Source: Lampris incognitus
Taxonomy: Eukaryota > Chordata > Actinopteri > Lampriformes > Lampridae
Length of the DNA stretch: 64,000 nucleotides
Direction: 5' to 3'
Assembly (NCBI RefSeq): GCF_029633865.1
Contig: NC_079230.1
Span: forward strand, 30,594,666-30,658,665
How positions within the stretch are numbered: the stretch's first letter is position 1; each line of letters begins with the position of its first letter. The position numbers and the translations under genes were made by a program. The notes under the pieces were generated by a model. That model did not search any database and was not told the origin of the DNA. It saw only the letters and a list, made by a program, of their open reading frames with translations. Of this stretch, positions 23,801-37,700 are shown piece by piece.

Positions 23801-26800
23801 GTAGATGCGGAAGGTGATGGTGACGCACAGCAGGGCCAACAGCAGGTAAGACATCACGCTGATGACGCTGAAGGCCGCCAGCGACAGCAGCAGCAGCATG
23901 GACAGGCCGAACACCGCGCCCGACTTCTTGGGGTCCCGCCAGTGTATCAGGTCCTTGACTGCAGAGCGGAGGGGGGAAAAAGCCTGTGTTATTTGGACTG
24001 ACACAAGTGTCGCCATGTGACCATGTCAAACATTGATGAGGGGGAGAAAATAAAACACACACACACACACACACATTATCAAGTTGAACTCCAACCTCTG
24101 CCCCGTAAAAACATGAATCACACATTATACAGTGAAACTCCCCTCTGGCAACTGCTATGAACAACTAAGGAAGGTATTATTGCTGAAGTTGCCTGTTTGC
24201 ATGATTATGAGTGTCTGTAAGAAGTCATACATGCAGAAGTGATAGCCTCCATACAGGGTTGTTATGCAATCCTGGGATGGTGTGGGTGCCCTAAAACAAC
24301 TTCTCCCCCTTCCCACTGCATGTGAAAGGGGGGCATTTAAAGAAACCTTGTATAAGCGCTACAGCCTCCACACGAGACTGTGTTCAAGGGAGGTTTAAGG
24401 CCTCTGTATTCCAGCAGGTTAATAGGAACACACGGCATGCAGCAGGCTGGGCTTGGAACCAAGAAAAGAGCTTAAAGAGCCTGAAACTCACATGGTGACT
24501 TTTTCCTGCCTAATCACCTCCCTCTGCTCCTGTGGTAAGATGGAGCTCAGACAAATGCAGACCAGAGTGCACTCGGGCTCAAATACAGTCGAGGCCACGC
24601 CAGTAGCGCAGAACTCTTGCATCACTGCCAGCCGTTTCAAGCTTCCGCCTTCGTGACATTGATATCTACGGTTTATTCTCTTACTCTCTCTTTATATTCT
24701 ATCCTGACCTCTTCATTTGTCCTACTGATTTTGCTATTTTCTGTGCTTAGTTCACTAATCGCTAGATTCTCTAGTTTTCTTTCTCAAACAACTCGTGTTT
24801 AGTAGGCAGCCTCTCATTCCTAGTTTGTTACTAGCTTCGAGTTTAGCTTAGCTTAGCAGTTAGCTCTATTGCATTTGCAGTTAAAGAAGCTTTGTTAAAA
24901 CAACGGTGTGTGGTGACTGTTCCGCAGTTACAGATAGGTTGTCCATGAGTTAGAACAGCTTCTTTTGGCTAGGATTACGTTAGACGTGACGGGCCCTCCA
25001 GACAGCCTTTGTCCCAGGCCTGACAGTGGACCTGCTATTGTTAGTACTAGCTCATCCGCAGATGCGGTGGAGTTTATCTCTGTTTGCTGGTGTGGGAAGG
25101 CTCATAAGAGCAAGCCACCAGTCACGTAGCCTGGTCTGCAGTCACCTCTCTCGATTGCAAACCGGTTTTCGTCCCTCACCAGCCTTGTTGGTAGTCCTAC
25201 TGGCCAGTGTGCCTTTCCCACTCCTGTTGACAGAGTAAAGCAACGCACGCTAGTGGTAAGAGATTCCATTACCCTCAATATCAGATAAGCTTCACCAGTC
25301 TTGGTTCACTGTTTACCCGGGGTAAGAGAATCCGACATAGAGGATAATCTTAGGGTGCTGGCATCATGGATAGAATAAAGGAACCAACCATGCCAGAGGT
25401 AACACGGCGATTCAAACCGGCGATCCCCATGCTGGTAGGCAACAGAATAGACTGCCACTCCACCCGGACGCCCCACTGTTATTACATCTTTTGACATAAT
25501 CCCTCTTGATACTTTGACCAAGCTTGTGTCAGCTTCTAAACCAGCTACTTGCCTACTTGACCCTTTACCAGCAAAACTTTTTAAAGACCTCTGGCCTTTC
25601 CTGGGACCTACAATGCTCGACATTGTTAATTTATCACTTATTACTGGCACTGTTCCCAGCACTTTTAAGACAGATGTGATCAAAAATCTACCTAAGAAAC
25701 CGCACCTCGGATCCAGAATTTCTTAATAACTACCGAACGGTCTCTAATCTCCCATTCTTTCCTGGAGTATTAGAGAGAGTTGTGTACCAACAACTTTTGA
25801 TCTATATAGAAGAAAACTCTTTGAACCTTTTCAATCGGCTTTAAGGGCCAGTCAACCCACTGAAACTGCTCTGAACAGAGTGATGAACAATCTTCTACTA
25901 GCTATGGACTCTGATTCCACCTCTGTGCTTCTACTACTAGACCTCAGTGCAGCCTTTGACACCACTGATTACTGTAAACTATTAGACAGAATAAATTGTA
26001 ATTTTACAATCGAAAACTCTGTGACTCCACAAAGTGTGGCAACCCAAAATCTTGGTGTTACAGCCTTTCCTTTGATAAGCACATTAAAGAAATCACCTAG
26101 ACTTCCTTTTATCACTTAGTAAGTAAGTAACAGCTAAAATTCGGGCCTTTCCAGTCAGCGTCTGACACTAAGACTAACACATGCATTTGTTTCATCCAGA
26201 CTTGATTACTGTAATGTTCTGTTTTAAGGACTGCCACATGCTAGTACTAAGTCTTCAGATGGTTCAGAATGCCGCAGCTAGAATCCCAACTAAAACTAGA
26301 AAATTTATTTACACCAATTCTTGCCTCCCTTCATTGGCTTCCTATCCATGTTAGATCAGAATTTGAATTGAGGACTTTGATTTGAATTAATTAATTTGAA
26401 TTACTGAATTAATTTGAATTGAGTACTTCACAACCTGTAGTGCACAGCACGTCGGTTTCTGTCTCAATCAATTTACCAAGCACTGTTCTGCCGATTATTG
26501 AATATAGATTATTGACAATGGCAAACTGTTTGCTTCTCTCACATGTCTTTTCTCTCCCTGAATGATGTCATCTCCTTTCTCTTCATCTGTGTATGTGAAT
26601 GGCGTGGTGGTGAGTCTCCCGTGTGGACGTGTAGTCAGCCTCCTCCCAGGTCTCAACGATGATGGTGCTCGCCATCTGGACACTGCTTGGCATCCTCCTC
26701 CCTTTTTTTTTTATATCTTATATATCTTATAAATTCACATCCTGTTTCAATGTTATATCTTTCTCTCACTCTGACGTGTGACTCGTTCTTTTCGTTTCTC

Positions 26801-28700
26801 TTCTCCCGCGTATATGAACGTGTGATGTGTCTCCCCTGTGTGCATGTGTAGTCTGTCTTCCTGTCAGGTCTACATGGTGATGCTGGTCGGTTGGCTCAGG
26901 TCCTGAGCTGTTCCGGTGGCATCTGGGCACTGCTTGGCATCCTCCTCATCATATTCTTCATATATCTTATAATTCTGTTATCCTCTTTCAATGTTGTATT
27001 GTGTAAATTGTGTAAACACAACATCCATTGCACGTTGTCTGCCTTGGGAGAGAGATCCCTCTTCTGTTGCTCTCCCTGAGGTTCCTTCCTATTATGTTTT
27101 CCCTGTTAAAGGTTTTTTTTTTTAGGGAGTTGTTCCTTATCCAATGCGAGGGTCTAAGGACAGGATGTTGTGTTGCTGCAAAGCCCACTGCAGCAAATTT
27201 GTAATTTGTGATAATGGGCAATACAAATAAAATTGACTTGACTTGAGGCATAATGGCAGGAAATGCACAAACACACAAAGGTGTAGACACGTGAACTCAC
27301 AAACAGCCTTGTTCCAAGGCTGTGTGGGGCCTGAATATTCGTCAATTCCCCACCATTACTCAAACTCTGCCTAAAAATCAATTTTGTTCCAAGTTATAAA
27401 CCCAGTAATGTCTTCACCATTTCTGTTCCCGATACATAATATGCAGATTTAAATTTAATAAAAAGGTAAAAAAGGGGCCTGATAAACATTCCATTTGCTT
27501 TTGAAATATCACATTTCAAAAGTAACAGTGCACTTGTTGCTTTATCATCATCATAATAGAAGCTTTTTAGTTAACATTTGGGTTGATTTTTTTCTTCTTC
27601 AATGAAATAAACCAATAAAGATCCAAAAAGGCTTTCCCCCCCAATCACAGATAACAACACTGGTCAAACGCAAAGAAAAAGACCTGAACATATAGCATGC
27701 AAACGACTGAATCTACTGGATTTGTGAGAGGGTCTCCGAATAAAGTATGGAAGCCAAACGATATTAAATTAATCCCCAAATTGGAACAAATCAGGTAGCC
27801 AAATGTTCCTCAATAGATCTGCTGTTTTCCAAAACAGTGTCTTTAAAAATGATGCTGTTGCCTAGGCTTTTAGGCTACAATACTTACCATTTCCATTTAT
27901 TGGTATAACTGGGCGTACTACCTCAGCCCTTTGAGTGCATTTTTACTGAGGGAAGGCGACCCAAAACTGCAATATCTGACAAACGCGAGAGTGTCATTTT
28001 TATGCTCTAATGTTATTGCTTATTAAGATTTTGAAATCTGTCAATTTATCACCCTCCCAACACAATTACAATGTGATTAATACCACTGAAGATGTCTCTC
28101 GTGGACCTGCCCTTGTATAATACTCATAATTTCTGCTAAATGTCCTATGCCCCTCTGCCCCCCCCCCCCAGGACTGTTATCATGCCATGTGTGCAGGCAT
28201 GGCTTGTCCAAACAGCAGGACAATAATCTAAAATGAATATCACCGGAGGTCATCTACTTGTAAGCAGCTGCTTTCCAGCCAAGTATTACAGATAGGTAAT
28301 GCACACTTATTAGATCCTCGGCACATCTAGATAAACGACTTTATTTGGGATAGAGTGGAATTAGTAATTGGGGTGAACCGAGGATAGATTCTGAAAAATA
28401 ATGGAAATGCCAATTGTAATTATGTAAATATTACCAACTTTCTATGCACATATTTACAATAGATTGGATGAATTGGCTGTACACAAAAGGCAGTGAAAAC
28501 CAACACATCAGTGTGTGGATTGAAGAGATGGCATGATTTAATACTAATCACACTATTATTTCTTAATAATGTTCAATCAGTTGCTGCTTAGAAATGTTAA
28601 TATGAAACCCTTCAACAGCAGAAGGGTTTTTTTTAAGAGAGAAAATAAGCTCACTCTGCTAGGGCAAGCATTAACACCACTGAGCTGAGACAACACAGGC

Positions 28701-28786
<86 letters not shown>

Positions 28787-31700
28787 ATGCTCTTTTGTTC
28801 ATGGTGATGCCTGCTGAGCCCAAAATGAGAGCACGAGTGGGGTTTCCTTGCCCAGCACTGCAGGGGTCTGAGTCCCTCCCCAGCATGCCTTGCCGGTGCC
28901 CATTGGGAAGGCAGCCAGAGCTTGACGTCCTCATTTATTATCCCTCGCTACCTCGCTCTGTGTTCCAGGCCTCAGATCTAACTGGAGGTCCCAGTGGCGG
29001 TGGAACCGCAGTGGCCTGCTTTCTACCTCCATGTGCAGTGCGCAACTCTTAAAGGCACAGGCACCACTCTGCCACGATGTACCGGAGTGTAAAATCTCCA
29101 AGTGTGTGTGGGTATACATACATGTGCTCAAACCCTGAATTACAAACAATACAAAATACCTCAAATGATTACAAATGTCGACGTGACTAGCCAAGTCTGA
29201 TTCAAATACAGTTCTCTCGTTAGTATACCCAATCTTCCTTCACCAATCTCTGTGCATACAAAAACAGGATTAACATAAATCCTTCACAACGAATGGAAAG
29301 CCTGATTTGTCCTAATCTGTAAAGGCTCGGCAACAAGTCTAGCATTCGAACTAGCCGGCCAGTAGATTTTAAGAGGGCCTTTTTTTGGCCTCCATTATCC
29401 GGACTTTGCTAGATCAATATAGAGAGGGTTGAGATTTTTCTTTTCATTTTTTTTCCCAACTTTTTCAAGGATGTGGTCTCTTGAGGAACTGATGTCACAA
29501 TGCTGATTCGGTGGTAACAGTTAACAATGGGGGGTAGCCACCTAAAAAAAAAAAAAAGGGACACCCAATGAAACAAACTCACAGAGTTTATGAATAGTCT
29601 GCCAAACGATCTGCAGCATTATCAAGCAGCGACGCAGTGAAGGACTGAAATAACACCAGTGTTCATGGCAGAGGGAGAGGATTCAACACCAGACTTCAAA
29701 TATAGGACACATAAAAACACTTCCTTCAGCAGACCAAAGTTATATTGAAAGAAATTGGATCAAAAATACAGTGGATAGGCTTTTCTGGTGGCATCTGGAC
29801 ACTGCTTGGCATCCTCCTCATCAAATTCTTCATATATCTTATAATTCCATTATCCACTTTAAATGTTGTATTCTGTAAGTTGTGTTTTATTCTGTACACA
29901 CAACATCCATTGCACGTCTGTCCGTCTTGGGAGAGACATCCCTCCTCAGTTGCTCTCCCTGAGGTTTCTTCCTATTTTTTCTTCCTTTTAAAGGTTTTTT
30001 TTTTGGCCGCTGTTCCTTATCTGATGTGAGGGTCTAAGGACAAGATGTTGTATTTCTGTAAAGCCCACTGTGGCAAATTTGTAATTTGTGATAATGGGCT
30101 ATACAAATAAAATTGACTTGGATCACAAAATTAAATTCAGAAAAATGTCTTGAGAACTTGCTACAAAAAATAGCCAAAATGGTTGTAATTCCCTTCATAT
30201 TTCATGAGTAGTTTCCCCTAGTTTCTGGTTGCCTGAGAAATGATGTGTAGCACCATAGTATAGTTTATAGCATGTGCCAAGATTATGCTTTCAGCAAACC
30301 CACCCCTGGGCTTAAAGTGTGTTTACCAGTCAATACCCCCTCCACCCTCTACCCAGTTCTTGGCAACTCAACCGATCATGCCATTATCACAGCAATTTAT
30401 GACACATGAAGGCAGCTTGTCTAGTTTGGAAGAGTTCAAATATACATGCCCCATCACTTTCCAGGGGAGTCTAAGCATACCTTGGCCTTGATGCAAGGTA
30501 GGAGGATAGAACAACAGGGGACTAAAAGATCTTATGTGGACAAAGTAATGAGCAAGGCTGGCATCCTGGCTCTGTACAATTCAAATTACTATGCAAACAT
30601 TAAAGCAGGGTCATAGTGGTCTTGAGACATAATAACCTTCTCTATATTTTGTCCTGTCAAGCTTTGGTAATTGATATTCAATGTTTGAGAGTCTTCTGTG
30701 ATAGCCATCACAATCTATGAAACAATTCTCAATTAAGCGATCATTACTGCCCACAAATGAACTTCTCCTGCAAGTGCAAGAAGCTGTTAGCAGTTGCATC
30801 AAAAGCAGAAACCTAACACTGGGGATAGATTGTGCTGTCTGACTTGCAGGGCCCTTGCAAGCAGACACTTGTGCACCACGTCCAAAAGCCACACCTGCTC
30901 TCCACCGAAACACTACAGCTAAGATTTAAAGGACATAGGGTATGACAGGGTAAAGTCTCACACCAAGACGGACCACGTGACCATCTGTAGCCTTAACAGC
31001 CATATATCGAATCAGTGCAGTTTGACCTTTATGGCCTCTGCGACAACTGCACTGGGTGTCAGTATGACCCAACAGCCGTAGTGCATCATAAAATAAGTCC
31101 CCTTTTCTCCTCTCAACGACATTTTTTTTACAACTTTATAGATGCATACAAAAATAATGCATGCATTTTCAAGCTCTTCAGACATATAAACAAGTTACAC
31201 AAGAATAGGAAACTTAAAAAAAATAATAAAAAAAAAGAACAGGCAGGTGTGAGGTGCAAGTGAGAGAAGGAGGGAACTAAGTGGGGCCATTCTGAGGCGT
31301 TTGTATGGGAGGTTAGCAGGCCTACAGCCCAGAAGGAAGAGATGTTACCTGATAAGTGGATTAGTATTGCTGTCAAGACATGCTCAGCAAGATGGTAGGC
31401 CTCGGCCACCCACTCGTCGATGGCCTCTACCTCTTTGGAATATGTGCTGTCAGAAGCAGGGTGGGTCTGGGGAGTTGGAGGGCTGGGAGTTGAGGTGAAG
31501 GAAGTCTGCCTCACAGATATCACAATGCTGTCAGCTTTGTCTTGGTCAGAAACTTTGACACTGGGCTGGTGCAACTGCTCCTCTGCCTCTTCCTCCTGAC
31601 TGCTGCCAAGCTCTTTGAGAGCACTGATAGTGAGCTGCTCTTGTTCAAGATCCATCATGACCATTGGTGAAGCATGGGAAGGAGGCACAACCGTTCTGGG

Positions 31701-34700
31701 GAGTTCATTTTTAGAGGGGAGACCATGATGGGGGTCACTTGGTTCGTCATCTTGCCTCGACTTCAGACACTCCCTCATGAACTCTACGAAGCTGTCAGTT
31801 GCCCCAGAAACCAAGCAGTTGGGCTCTATGCTTTCTGGGTCACTTGTTGTGTCAGGTGTGTGGTGACCTGCTTTAGTGTCTTTCTGAGTCTTTGAGCCAA
31901 TATCTTGCAGTAAAAGAGTTTTGCTGTTTGTCAAATTATCTGTATCGAATTCGTCTCTCACTTCATCAATTACTGGCTCACTGTGGCTGCTTGGTGGCTC
32001 ACTTTGGAAAGAACTGTAAGGGTCTTGAGGGCCTTTGCTTGGAGATGGCTGACCACCAACTGGCTTTGAGATTGAGTCTTCATCATCCTGTGCCTTGACA
32101 TCCTCAAGATCCAGGGTGTCCTCTGGGGCATAATTTTCAGTTTGGTTTGTTCTCAACTCTTCCATTTGAATCTTGGGTTGATTGGAAAGGGTGGGCTCTT
32201 CAGTATGTTTTATTTCCTTCTTGTCAAGCATGCTGTCTAAGGAAGGGGTTGCGTCATAATCATCAAATGATTGTCTGTCATATACATCTTGTATGAAGCT
32301 AGATTTAGAAAGTGATACAATCTCAGTATAGCCCTGTTTATATTCATTGTTGACCTCATCTGATTTAGAGAGGGTGTCGGCTATACCCTGAGCAGGAACA
32401 TCAGTTTGGTCAAGCTCAACTTTGATGTTTTGTGCTTCATCAGACCACTCATCATCGTCTGGGAAATCTTCCTCTTCATACACAATAGGTGATTTGGCAG
32501 TGAAAGGGGAGGGTTTATCTTCCACTTCATTGGAGGGGGTCATAGATCTCTCAGGTTGTACTTGGGAATTATCAGAATTTGAGTCTGTTGAAATGGCTGC
32601 ATTCTGTAACTCATCAGTTTCCCATGCAGATTTTACATGGGTAACTTCAGGTTCAGATCTGGAAATTTCGTGTTTTGGAGAGTTTTCAGCATCGGAGTCT
32701 ACAGGTGAGGATGGAGGAGAGTAACCTTCCATAAATTCAGTTTCTAAGGGGCGTATCTTGAGTGGTTCCATTGTGGTTGCTTCTGGCAATGGTTCAGGAG
32801 TTAGGGGAGCTTCTTGGGCTGGGGCTTTTACAACCTCATAGTCTTCATCTTCCTCTACTTCCAGTTCCATTTCCTCCTCACTATAATTAGGTTCATCAGT
32901 CTCAATAACATTGATGGTTGGGATATGCATAAGCCTCTTCTCTGACTTCACTGGTGTGATGTTTTCTTTTTCAGTGGGGGCAGAGGGAACTGAGGGGGTG
33001 GGAGTAGCAGTAGGCTCACTTGTAGGTGCACCATCACAGGAGTTAGAAACAGGGGGAGCAGTGACAGAGGCTCCATCCTCAATGACAGTATCATCAGACT
33101 CCCCTGAACTGTCCACTTCAGCTATCTCTTGGGTTTCTAGATCCTTACCCCATGAGGCTTTGTTAGCATCCAGACCATCCAGTTTAGCATTAGAAGCAGG
33201 AGGGGAGAGGGGAGGAGATGGGGAGCTGAAGTCTGTGGGGGGAGCAGGTGAAGCAGGGAGCAGTGGGTCAGGTGGAACCGGGGCACTGGATTTTTCTTGC
33301 TGGTCCCACATGTAGGTGGTTGGTAAAAAGCTAAGGTCAAATTCAGATTCATCCTCCACACTAGGTTGCTTGGCTACCTCAATGAACTCATCTTTTAGTT
33401 CTGGAGCTTCAATTGGAGAATCCAGGAAAGCATCAGGGATGCTAGCAAAAGCTTCCGGAACATCTGGTATAACAATATCTGCCTCTTTTACCTCTTTTGA
33501 TGGAGATATTTTTTCCAAAGCCTGAGTGCCTTTGTTTACATCTACAGCATCAAAGTCAGGAGCCGGAGGTAAGTGAGCTCTCATCCAGTCGACTGTATCT
33601 TCAAACTCGTTGACTGCACGTGGCTCTCCCAGAACTTCAAAGGGGGATTCTGGTGACTCCGGGTCTGTGGAACCTCCTTTCTTCTGGGAAGTTGAAGTGT
33701 TCTGCTCAGTGGGTGATTTCTCAAAATGGCGATCTCTGAAGTGAGGAAAACCTCCATCGCTCCTAAAATCATGCTCCTTCTTCTTGGCAGCAAGAGCTTC
33801 CAGTGCCTTTATTCTTTCTGACACTGGAGATGTCTTAATCGGTGAATCTGGCTGTCCTTCAGGGGGCCCGGCCTCACCCCCATAGTTACCAGGTGAGAAT
33901 GAGCCAGGTTGAGAGGGAAAGCGAAGGGAAGTGGCCACACCTTCACAGGGCTTGTCGGAGCCCAAGACCACCCTTTTCTCTGTGTTGTCATGCGTTTGGA
34001 ACAAGAATCAAGAGGAAAAAAGTAGGGGAGGGAACATAAATCAAAGACATTCTCAACTCCCATGCACTTCTAATATTAGGATATTCAGCCCGGCCTTCCT
34101 GTGGCAGCCCAAGCGTACATGCACTGCATCATAGAATGGTAATACTGGCTTAATGGATGTGATATTATGCTTTGCATGCTGCACTTTACCATACAAAAAA
34201 TTGCCATTAAGCAGCACTCAACAAGGCAAGAGTGATTTGTATGGTCAAAATGAAACGGCACCAAACAAAATAAAATTGATTAAATTGACAAGACTAGTTG
34301 ACAATTGTGCGTCTGTGGAGTATGGATGGCAGTTACATTGTAGAAAACCCATTTGATTTGCTGCCCCACACTTGCAGGCTTGAAAGTTTTATTTTAAAGA
34401 CATTTTAGTTCAGCAGTTCATAATTCATTGTTCTATTATGAGTAAAAACGTCCATAAGTGTTTCTAAGAGTTAAATGTGGAAAATGTTCAAGTACTTTAC
34501 ATGTCAATTTGTATGCAATATGTATACAAAATGGGGTAACATTTCCCTGAACACACTTGCAGTGTTTGAAAAAATAAAATAGAAATTTTTCCAGCAGTTA
34601 CCCCAAACTGCAACTATGAATTCAAGTCAAGTACAATCCAAATAAAATGTTTTATAAATGCAGTGTTAATTTTAGACCACCCACTTCTTATTTTCATGTG

Positions 34701-37700
34701 ATCTTAACTGTGGACTTAGTCCAGTGCTCCTTTCCCTGGATGTTTTATGGTTTTAATCAAACTGTCACAACAAAAATTGTCAAACTGAGTGTCATGGAGT
34801 CTTAATCTTTTTTAAACAATTCAAGCTGTTCAGGCCCTTCATTGCCCAATCCTTCTATCACGGTGATGTAATTTGGATTCTACCCATTTGTTAAACAGTA
34901 TGGCGTTCCCCAATACTACTTATTTAGCAGTGTGTAGGCACTCCTTCAAACAAAGTCATAGAAAGAAAACCACATGCTGCATTGGCATCTTGAAGAAAGG
35001 GATGAGTTAAATCAATATCTTCCTATAACTATAACTTTGAGGGACAAGTAGCAACTATCTATCAAAATGCCTTTGGCAGTGAAAGGCTGAGAATGAGAAA
35101 ACTGAAAATAATCTGGGGAGAAAGCTTGAAGGCAAAAATCAGAAAACAATAAACACTTCAATGTTTTTCAAAGGCTAAAGCCAGGTGTATATTTGGCTGA
35201 CTTGACAGGTTTGATACATCATTACTATGATGGTTTTTTCAAATCCATCTCAGTTTATTCTGAAACGGTTGATGCTTGCTGTACATATATATATATACAC
35301 ACACACATACACGTATATATATATTTATATATATATGTAACCTTGATGAAAGAATCAAAAGGGAAGACAGCAACATTGTAATGAGATTTGCCACTTAGTC
35401 ATTTAGGTTGTTTAATTTCATGTTTAGCACAAATTCAATACAGTAAGCAGCCAAATAACTCATCTGCGAAATTTACGAATGCAAGTTGCTCGCCCACAGG
35501 TCAAGTAACATTTAATCCATTTGCAGGACTCCTCAGCAACATTAGGAGGAGGGCTAACTTTCAGTTTGCTGCAATGACTTGATTCCCTACAGATGGTGAT
35601 TCAAGTACATCCTTAGATTGGTGAACAACAAAAAAAGTAAACTAGCAACTGAATGGCTCACCAAACAGCAATGCTAGAACCAGTCTGTCTGTGGAATCAC
35701 TCTTCCCCCCTCCAAATAATCCCAGTTCCAAGTGTTCTCAGTTGAACACTGTTATGTGCCAAACTATCACCACGTCCTCCATCACACGGCTGAGATGACA
35801 TTTAGAGGATGATGGAAGGGACCTCCCTGCACCACCCTGGGTAGGTGCACCCTGGGGAGTGGAGTCCACAAGACTTTCCAAGCAACTGTTCCAATAGCCA
35901 CATGATCCCTTTCCCTGTCAAAGGCCCCTCCTGTCAACTTTAGCGTCCAGTGTCAAGTGACCGTGACAAGGTATTGGCAACTATATTGGGAGGTGTGCAT
36001 CAGCTGTTTAGTTCACCCTTTGTAAGCCAAATTCAGTTTTGGATGACACATTTACTTTCTACTTCACACTTAACACTAGAACAACTGGGATTTCACTCCT
36101 ACCTAAAATGACCATGGGCTGTCAAAATGACCGCCCACGGTTTTTAAACTCTATATTCTGTCAAGATAAATACCCAATTGAGATATTAATGCATTGCATA
36201 TGTTAGTATGTCTGTTATGAAACTAACTGACACCAAAATTAGCATTTTAACACTTCAATACTATTGTTCAGTCAATTTGAAATGGCCGCTGTCCAACGCC
36301 TGTAAATATTGCAATGCCTCAGTGGTAGTCATGGTGCGTTTGTAACGGCGTCTGTAACCAGACATGTTGGAAATAATCAAAAATCAACTGCACTGGAGAA
36401 CACTAGTTTGTTTCTAGGACAGAGCAATGAACTTTGCAAAGGAAAGGATGCGACCAACACGTCATAAATAGTGACATGACCACACGCAAATCACGAGTGG
36501 TCATTTTGACGGTTCATGATCGTTCTAGGTACATCTTATAACTTTTTTATGTGCAACTGATCTAAAACAATTTTAATGTAATAATGCAATTTTAGGAGAA
36601 TTCAGGGAGCGGCAGGTCTGTATCTTTTTTCCCCCACCAAGTTATTAAACTTTGAAAATCCAAATCGGGTGGTTCTAGTGTTAAGTACTGTAATGGCTTC
36701 ATAATGTCTGTGAATTTTCCAGGGTTACCTACAAAATGCTTGTTTATACAGCTTTCCAAAATATATTCAAAACTCCAGTTTCAGATGACCAAGGTTTATC
36801 TTGTACTTCACGCAAAAATGTTAAATCGGTACACCATGTTGCTGTTTTTCTTAGTACTGGGTTATCGTCTTTTATGGGCTAATTTAATACTTGACTAATT
36901 TAATACTTGACTCTTGTCTTTCAGAAGGCAACATTACTGAACATAACCTATTATCATTAAATAATAATAACAATATTGTTAATAATAATAATGATAATAA
37001 TACAATTATAATTTAATTATAATGTAATTTCCAAGTCTGTTATTTTAAGTTGTTCAACCTTGTAACGTGAGCTACATGGTTAGGATGCACTACCAACCTC
37101 AAGAAGCCTACCCCTCCCCCTCCCCACCTGCACAGTATTGACATTCCATAGGACTTTATCACTGGTGTACTTTGTCACTGGTGGAGACCCCCGCCTTCCC
37201 TCTTACTGAGAGCCACAGTGCATTGCATTGTTCAAACTAGGCCACATGAATGGATTTGACAACTCACCAGCAGTGATGTGCTCCTTTGGCAACATGCTGG
37301 TAAACAATTTCCAAAACAACTACTGCTGTGAGAGCACAACCACAGACAGAAACCAGGGTCAGCTCTACTTAACAAGAACACTTGAGCGATAACAACAAGG
37401 AAGACTGTTTTTGAGCTCTGTCCAGATAAAGCTGTCAGCAGCCTTGTATTGTAATGAGGTGCTATTTATGTTCCACCTTTCAAACGAGAGCGTCAGCAGA
37501 ACTTCCATCTGACTTATGTAACCTGCCCTTAGTGGAGATTACAGTCGAATGGTACTGAGCGAGTTTTGCATCAAAAACAATTTCTGGACTTTTTGCTGGT
37601 GTGTCCTTCCAGAACACATATTTATGTCTAAGTAGTAGCCGGAAACAAGCTCCCGCCCCCCGCCCCCCTTCAGAAAAACCAGAATGCTATCCACTTATTT

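Noticed and set aside
31128-31348. Continuation of the large rtn3 exon to the end of its open frame
   Set aside because: The donor TCAG|GTAAC at 31349 keeps phase with the reticulon exon. The remainder is a hydrophobic, non-conserved tail.
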